Under the pieces are notes generated by a model. It had not been told where the DNA came from, ran no database searches, and saw only the letters and a list, made by a program, of their open reading frames with translations. A program made the translations under genes and the position numbers. Below are positions 57,560-64,000 of a stretch of DNA of 64,000 nucleotides, piece by piece; within the stretch, counting starts at the first letter, position 1; each line of letters opens with the position of its first letter. The DNA is from Leptodontidium sp. MPI-SDFR-AT-0119 (lineage: Eukaryota > Ascomycota > Leotiomycetes > Helotiales > Leptodontidiaceae): the NCBI GenBank assembly GCA_020726505.1, contig JAHLEZ010000007.1:1736001-1800000 (forward strand). The letters run 5' to 3'.

Positions 57560-58219
57560 GTTGTCTCAAACCAACAAACCCTTGCAGGGTTCCACGGCAG
57601 AAGGCAAGCTTGACATCGGCTTCGTGAGCGATTCCAGCGCTGGGAAAGACTCTAAATGCCATTGGTCTCAGATTCTCGTACCGGGGGAGCTGAAGAGCCC
57701 TGTTGATTTGTAATATAGGCCACATTAGCGGCGGAGTTACCAAAAACTTTGGAAGCTTCTAGGCTATAATTACAGGGCTTCGTCCTAGGCTTTACCCTCT
57801 GCGGATCTCTCATGAGAATATGGGAATTTGACCGGCTGGGGGGAATCGCATCTGAACGGTTCGACGTTAACGAAAATGGCCTGCGGTTCGTGTCCACGGT
57901 TCTCGGATTTCTCTAGATGAATCAGGAAGAGCTTGGATTCGACTCTACAACTATCATAGCCGACGGCAGGCGGTACATCGAGATTGAACGGAACGGTCAG
58001 AGAGAACGTCTCATCATCGACGAGGTGATGAAGCGGGCGCCCTGCATAGCCGGTCGGGCCACAACCTGTTGGAAGGCTCATTGAGAGGGTGACTATTCAC
58101 GAACGCCGCTCGTTATCAAAGATTCTTGGCAATACCCGGAACGTGAGGAGGAAGGCGAGTTGCTGCGTGAGGCGACTAACAAAGGCGTGGTCAATATCGC
58201 GAGATACTATTACCACGAG
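57560..58219 (+). pseudogene. FunK1 fungal-type protein kinase fragment, cut by an LTR element
   Basis: Part of a fungal-specific FunK1 serine/threonine-kinase-like gene. The frame with GKLDIGFVSDSSAGKD, ILVPGELKSP ends in TAA near 57711; after a frame change GFVLGFTLCGSLMRIWEFDR and GLRFVSTVLGFL follow. Then come TAG at 57914-57916 (FL-stop-MNQEELGFD, family Trp), the kinase N-lobe LIIDEVMKRAPCIAGRATTC, TGA at 58082-58084 (WKAH-stop-EGDYS, family Arg), and VIKDSWQYPEREEEGELL with the catalytic Lys-containing VIKD motif. After RYYYHE the gypsy LTR begins at 58220. The ACGAG at 58215-58219 should be the first copy of a target-site duplication. The rest of the kinase must lie beyond the element, outside this window. 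Confidence 0.8.
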
Positions 58220-58398
58220 TGTAATGGCACGTGCCCTAGCGCTTACTCCCTGTATATATGCGTGCAGAGTGGGGAAGAGATAACCTTCCCTCCTTAGTAA
58301 TTAGCTTCTATATTATATAGTATCACTAGCTATTATTTAGTGCCTCTCTAGCTATTCTATTGTGTCAAAGTCACCTTAGCGTGCTAGTGATCATTATA
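58220..58398 (+). repeat. 5' LTR of second gypsy copy
   Basis: 179 bp, starting TGTAATGGCACGTGCC and ending CATTATA; inverted equivalent of the LTRs at 32364-32542 and 39203-39381. Confidence 0.93.
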
Positions 58399-61347
58399 TT
58401 TTAATTGCTTTTCTTTTACTGCTAGCTTGACTATTACACGATAGTTTAAGCTAGAGAACCCTTATCTGCGGCGCCTAGTAGCCCTAGACTACAGGCAACT
58501 CCTCCTATAGACTAGAGAAAGTCTAAAGATACGCTAACTATTAATCTACAAGTAATATAAGAGTAGATTAGGACCCTTAGGGAAAAGAACGATGCCCTCG
58601 ACAGCCTTATTATTAAATATCGCCGGATATACGGCGATAACTTTAGCTAATACCCCCCGAACGTGAGGGAAAGGGCACAGCGACTCTAATAAATAAAGCC
58701 TAAAGGTAATGTAAATACTGCGGAAGATCGCCTGCTAGTCGCCGAAGAGTCTCGGGTTCCCCGCTAAGAAAAGGGGAAATATATAATTCTATTAAAATAT
58801 AAAAGGAAGAATTAGCGAGAGTTAATAGAATATTTATAAGCCTATAATCGTGTCTTTAATTACGATAATAAAGGGTTCTTTACTAATATAATTAAGATTA
58901 AATAAGTAGTGATATTACTTCGCAAAGAGCCGGCGAATGCCTAAGAAAGGTTTAAGAAACATAATTTTAATACTTTTAATATAATAACTTAAGAGTCTTA
59001 CAAAGAGTTTCTAGCGAACCTTTAGTTACTCCCTGTCTCGAGACAGGTAGCTAACTCTCACGCCTATAAGACAGCTCGATAAAGACTTAGTTAACTTATC
59101 CTCGAATTTATTAATTATCTCGAGGGAAAGGAAGAATAACTTAAGCTATTTACTTAACGTTAATTACGAGATATCTTTTTTAATAAGATTCGACTAGAGA
59201 TTCGCTAGAGAATTATTAAAAATAAGTAGGCTAATAAATTATAAATAAGAGAGGATATTATTTTAGTAATAGCCCTTTAAAAGGTATATACTTTACTTAA
59301 GGGAAATAGTAGTAATAAGAGACTTAAGGAGCTAAAAGATAAGAAAGGAAAGTCTTCCTAAAAAGCCCTACGAAAGACCGGCGATAAGTAAGAGAGTCCC
59401 CGCCCTAATTAATCTAAATCAGAAAGAGGTAACCTTAATAAGACTCTAGTACGAGGGAAATACTAAGGGTTTAATAAGTTAAAGACTTAATACTTTAAGT
59501 ATTAAGAGCTTAGCTATTACGTTAATAAATGCCTTAAAGTAAATAGCGAAGGCTCGCTAGATAAGAATTAAAAAAACGCTTAACTTGCGGCTACGTCTAC
59601 GTCTCTCTTAAGATTATTAAGTAAGAGAATAGAAATTTAGCTAAAGATATTAGCGAGTAGAAAGTAAAAGAGCCTTATTACTCTTATTAATAGTAGGGCG
59701 GAAGACAATTTTGTCTTAAGACTAATAATAAAAGAGTACGATTTATAACTCACTAGCGAAAGGCCGAAGATATTTTAGATATTACTTAAGAACGAAGGTA
59801 TTATTTATAATACTGCGCTCGCCTAAGTAAAGATTACTAATACCCTTAGACAAACTAAGTTAAATACGCTCCGGCTAAGGGTCATCGATATATTAGGCAT
59901 TAATCTAATTTTAGGGTAACTTTAGTTAAAAGATGTCAATCCTTAGATTAGTTTCAAAACAAAATAGTAAAGGTACTTATATTAGTTAAATAATACTTAT
60001 AATCTTAATATTATAAAGTTATATAAATTCTCTTAACTTGTTTAAAAGAAAGAGTCCCTTACGTATATTATAATACTTAACTTAAATATGTCACGCTTAC
60101 TAAATGTCGATAATATACTTATTATCCCCTAAGAGTACTATGAGTTTAAAGATGTCTTTTTAGAGGAGAAGGGGAATTAATTACCCCCTTTAAAGGGTTA
60201 ATAATATATTATTAACTTAGAGCTAAATGCGAGACCGCTATACTCCCCTATTTATAACCTCTCTGAAATAAAACTAAAGGTTCTCCGGGAATACTTTAAG
60301 TCCTCTAAAGTAAAAGGATAAATATAGAAAAGTAAGAGCCTAGTTAGCGCCTTAATTCTCTTCGTGCCAAAGAAAGATAATAGCCTCTAACTATGTGTCG
60401 ACTATTAAGCTTTAAATAAGATCACAGTTAAGGACTAGTACCTTTTACTTTTAATTAGCGAAACACTAAATAAACTCCGAGATAAGAAGGTCTTTATTAA
60501 CTTAGACTTACGGAATATATATTATTATATTAGAATTAAGGCGGGAGATAAGTAAAAGATTACTTTTTGTACTTAATATAAACATTATGAGTATTAAGTT
60601 ATATTATTTAGGTTATTTAATATACTAACGACGTTCTAGGTATATATTAACGACATATTAGCGGGACTTATAGACGTTATTTGTGTCGTTTACTTTGACA
60701 ATATCCTTGTGTACTCGGCAGACCCGGCTTAGTATGTGGACTATATCTACTAGGTCCTCGAAAGGCTACGATAGGCAAATCTCTTCATTAAGCTATTAAA
60801 ATACTCGTTTAGTACTAAGAGTATAAAGTTCTTAGGCTATGTCGTATCCCTCGTTAGGGTATTAATAGAATAAAGCCAGGTAGACACTATTAGGGAATAG
60901 CTAAAGCCCGAGAGTGTTAAAGACATTTAAGTCTTTATTAAGTTCACTAACTTTTACTAACGCTTTATTATAAGTTTCTCGGCGATTACTTAGCTATTAA
61001 TAAGTTTAATAAGAGGTAAAAAGAAAGGGCAACTTGCCTTTACCTTTCACTAGGGAACTATTAAGTAGGAGGCTTTTAACGTATTAAAGGATATATTTAT
61101 ATTAGCCCCTTTTCTTATATATTTTGACTTATAAAAGCTTATAAAGTTAGAGGTAAACGCCTTTAAGTTTACACTTGCGGGGATTTTGTCTTAGCCTAAA
61201 GATTAGCCGGCGAGTGGCTAGACAAAGCCTATCTAGTACTTAATTATATTCTTTAGTAAGAAGCTAAAAGGTATAAAGTTAAACTATAAGGTTCACGATT
61301 ATGAGCTTCTTATAATTATTAAGTACTTTATTTATTAGAGGTACTAC

Positions 61348-61631
61348 TGTGAGAGGGATAAAGCCCAATAAACCACACAACAAGAGAGGTAGCATATAGT
61401 GAGGTACGGGAGAGATTCTAGGCGTAGGGAATCGCGGATTAATCAAATCTAAAGATAACACATATCTAAAGAGCATGAAACCTTAAGAGAGTGGAGGAGA
61501 AAAAAGTATATTTGATAAATATCTGTAAACGTTCTTGGTTCTTCAGTTGTTTTCAAGTGATAAACCCTTTTATGCGGAAAGAGCCTATCTAGTCAGGTGA
61601 CAAAGGAGCTACCAGAGTCTTCCCCACCACA
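61348..61631. mobile_element. Nested solo LTR (284 bp), probably of a Copia-like element
   Basis: Absent from the corresponding site of the other gypsy copy (near 36255-36275), which reads straight through. It starts TGTGAGAGGG and ends CCCACCACA, with CTAC on both sides (61344-61347 and 61632-61635; ACTAC if the last A is counted as target). Its composition is ordinary, with intact CAA and CAG words, whereas the host element is strongly AT-shifted. Insertion after most of the RIP is the simplest reading. Confidence 0.75.
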
Positions 61632-64000
61632 CTACTTAAAAGGTAATATAGCCCCTATTAAGGTGTTATTAGATTACAATAATTTTCGTTATTTTATAAG
61701 TACTATAGTATTAAGCTGGCGGCAAGCTAGATAGGCCTTAGAGCTGTCTAAGTATGACTTCGTGATAGTCTATAAGTCAGGGAAAAAGAACTTAGTAAAT
61801 AAACCTTCACATAGGCCTAATTATAAGCCGGCGGAAAATGAAGAGAATATTATACTCCTTACTTTATAAAATAAATTATAATATGTAATTTAAAATAAGT
61901 TAATTCGCGTCCCTAATATAATTAGTAGTACGACGACGAGTATTTAACGAGAAAGTAATAGTATATTATGCCGGTTGACTCAAGTTTCTTAACTTACTAG
62001 TGATAGCTTAATATACGAGCTGTCGACTAAGGCTATAATAGTGACCTCTACACTTAACTAGTAATATGTGCTTATGTAACTTAGAAGTTTATAGAACTTT
62101 AGTTAAGGTTTAAATAACCTCTTACGAAACACTAGAGAGAGGTGTAACGCTAGTTAGTGTAATTATAAATATATTATATTATAGTTTTTTATAATAAAGG
62201 TTATAGAAGCCAAAACAGTAAATACTATGTCGAAATCGCTTCTTTCGTTACTTTTAGAGTTATAATAAAGGGACGTCTTAACTATAGAAAAGCGTGCTTG
62301 ATTATAAGATACCGGGGATATAGATTAGAGTATTAATAACGACGGACTACTAAGACACCGGCGAATGGCTTACGTTTTATAAGACCTTATTATTTGTACC
62401 GAAATTATAAAGATTTGCTATAATAATCTAACTATAAGCTATTTTAGTTATAATAAGACACTAAAGCTTGTTTAGTAGAAGTATTACTAGCCTAATATGT
62501 CCAGTGACGTTAGAGTATACGTTAAGAGTTGTGATATTTATTAGAAGACAAAGGCGAGGCGTATAAAGAAAGCTGGCGAAATATAAGCTTTTAGCTAATT
62601 AAGTAAGTCATTTAAGTTAATCTTAATAGACTTTATTACAGATTTAGTACCTTATAAGAGTAATACTATTAGCAAAGTCGCCGACTACTTACTAGTAATT
62701 ATCAATAAATATACTAAAGATATTAAGTATATCCCTTACTTAAAAACTATTAACGCTCTATAGTTAGCCCGTCTTTTTATTAACTACTAGTTTAAGGACT
62801 ATAAGTTACCGGCATCGATTATTATAGACAGAGGCTCTATATTTACTTCGAGGTTTTAGAAGGAGTTATATTTCTACCTCTAAATAATAAGAGGTCTTTT
62901 AACGGCGTTTTACTTATAAATAAATAATTAAATTAAATAACAAAATTAAGCCTTAGAAGTATAATTAAAGTGTTACGTTTATTACTTATAAGACGATTAA
63001 GTAAATCTCTTACTTTTAGTAAAGTTCGTATATATAAATACTTACTACGAGTTAATTAAGATGTTTTTAAATAAGGCTAAGTACAGCATATTACTAGACT
63101 CTTATTAGAATATTAAGGACGATCTTATAAGAGGGGAGATATTAATTACTAAAGAATAAGTAAAAGAAGTTATTAAGAAACGCTAAGAGTTAAAAAGTAG
63201 TTAGCAAAGAACTAAAAAGAACTAAGCGAAGTAATATAACAAGAACTACTACCTTATAAAATTTAAAGTCAAATAATAGGTTTTACTTTTAATAAAGAAT
63301 ATTAAGACAGTTCGTTTTAATAAGAAGTTAAACTACTAATTCTTAAGACTATTTAAGATCACCGAAAGGATTAGAAAGTAAGTGTATAAGCTAAAGTTAC
63401 CTCTTAAGTATAGTAAACTACACGATGTCTTTTATATATCTTTACTAGAGCTATACTAATAAAAGCCTAGTAAATCGCTAGAGGTAATCTAACTTAATCT
63501 CGTAAACAAAAAAGAGATATAATTAATTGAGACCCTCCTAGACTAATAAGTGAGACGAGGAGAAGAGTAATACTTTATTAAGTAAGAAGGACTAAGACTA
63601 GCGTATAATTTTTAAAAACTAGAGAAAAACCTTATAAACCTCTAAAGAGAGATTAATACGCTAAAGACGCAAAACGCTACTAAAAGGGCGGCGAAGCGTC
63701 AGCGAAGGGGATAATTAGGGCTCCTTGTTTCCCTTTATAAGGTCTTTAAGACAAGAGTCTAATTACTTTCTAGGCTTTCGCCGACTAATCGTTAAATAAG
63801 ATATAATATTACGTATCTTCTTGCTTTTTCTTATAAGGTTTTATAATTATAAGCGTATTATATTCTTTAACGTTATATACCTTTTTACTTTTACTTATAA
63901 GGTTTTATAATTTTAAGAGTATATTTAAAGTCACAATTTAAATAATAGTGCCTAAGAGAAAAGAGAATTATATTAATTAGTTATATTATAAACCCTCTAC

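Larger units (their letters stand above)
58220..64000 (+). mobile_element. Second copy of the Ty3/gypsy chromovirus, truncated by the window end
   Basis: Opposite orientation to the copy at 32364-39381 and clearly the same family. The 5' LTR is 58220-58398; then gag (about 58.45-59.6 kb, with a mutated zinc knuckle near 59.5 kb), protease, reverse transcriptase with YFDNILVYS at 60691-60717 (one Asp of YxDD mutated to Asn), integrase core (DFITDLVPY near 62629-62655) and a C-terminal chromodomain (VRRGEE, YFIK, EGLRLA at about 63545-63605). Chromodomains direct integration to heterochromatin in chromoviruses. All frames hold many TAA/TAG stops, so it is dead. About 1.5 kb, including the 3' LTR, should lie to the right. 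It carries a nested solo LTR at 61348-61631. Confidence 0.92.

Overview
This window looks like nuclear DNA from a filamentous ascomycete (Pezizomycotina). Supporting evidence: short GT-AG introns with CTAAC/CTAAT-like branch sites, HET-domain genes, a Zn2Cys6 regulator, fungal FunK1, MYND-DUF4470 and BTB families, a fungal cellulose-binding module on a secreted cellulase, and AT-rich retrotransposons full of TAA/TAG stops as repeat-induced point mutation (RIP) produces. Class and species cannot be fixed from the sequence alone; a Leotiomycete-like fungus is only a guess.

Layout. (1) 0.6-12.9 kb is a beta-galactoside/sugar block: a lactose-permease-like MFS transporter (minus, broken by one in-frame TGA), a divergent secreted beta-propeller protein, a GH2 beta-galactosidase (minus) and a divergent Zn2Cys6 activator. 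Both divergent promoters are enriched in a CGGRGAAW element, which may be the regulator's target. (2) 12.9-31 kb holds gene-poor DNA, a small orphan gene, a large HET protein, an AAA+ ATPase with one probable frameshift, a DUF3445 (HDOD) pseudogene, a broken P-loop kinase fragment, an intact modular GH5 cellulase (CBM1-GH5-X2-CBM46-like) and a HET pseudogene. (3) 31.7-43.3 kb is one secreted, cysteine-rich, GPI-type gene (with a probable NucA/NucB-like DNase domain) split by two transposons: a complete 7,018-bp Ty3/gypsy chromovirus and a 2,170-bp pogo/Fot1-type element. (4) 43.9-57.4 kb has a BTB gene, a broken J-domain gene, an orphan gene split by two abutting MITEs, an intact MYND-DUF4470 gene, and a membrane/ankyrin gene pair that is probably one gene split by a TAG. 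(5) 57.5-64 kb is a FunK1 kinase pseudogene cut by a second gypsy copy, which itself carries a younger solo LTR and runs off the window.

The most unusual aspect is the archaeology. Target-site duplications of 5 bp (TCGGG), TA and TTA let the host reading frames be followed across the insertions. Many host genes near the repeats carry isolated nonsense codons that a single C-to-T or G-to-A change would explain, as expected if RIP leaked from repeats into single-copy genes. I see no tRNA, rRNA or CRISPR. Gene models with introns were read by eye from splice sites and family conservation and should be taken as models.
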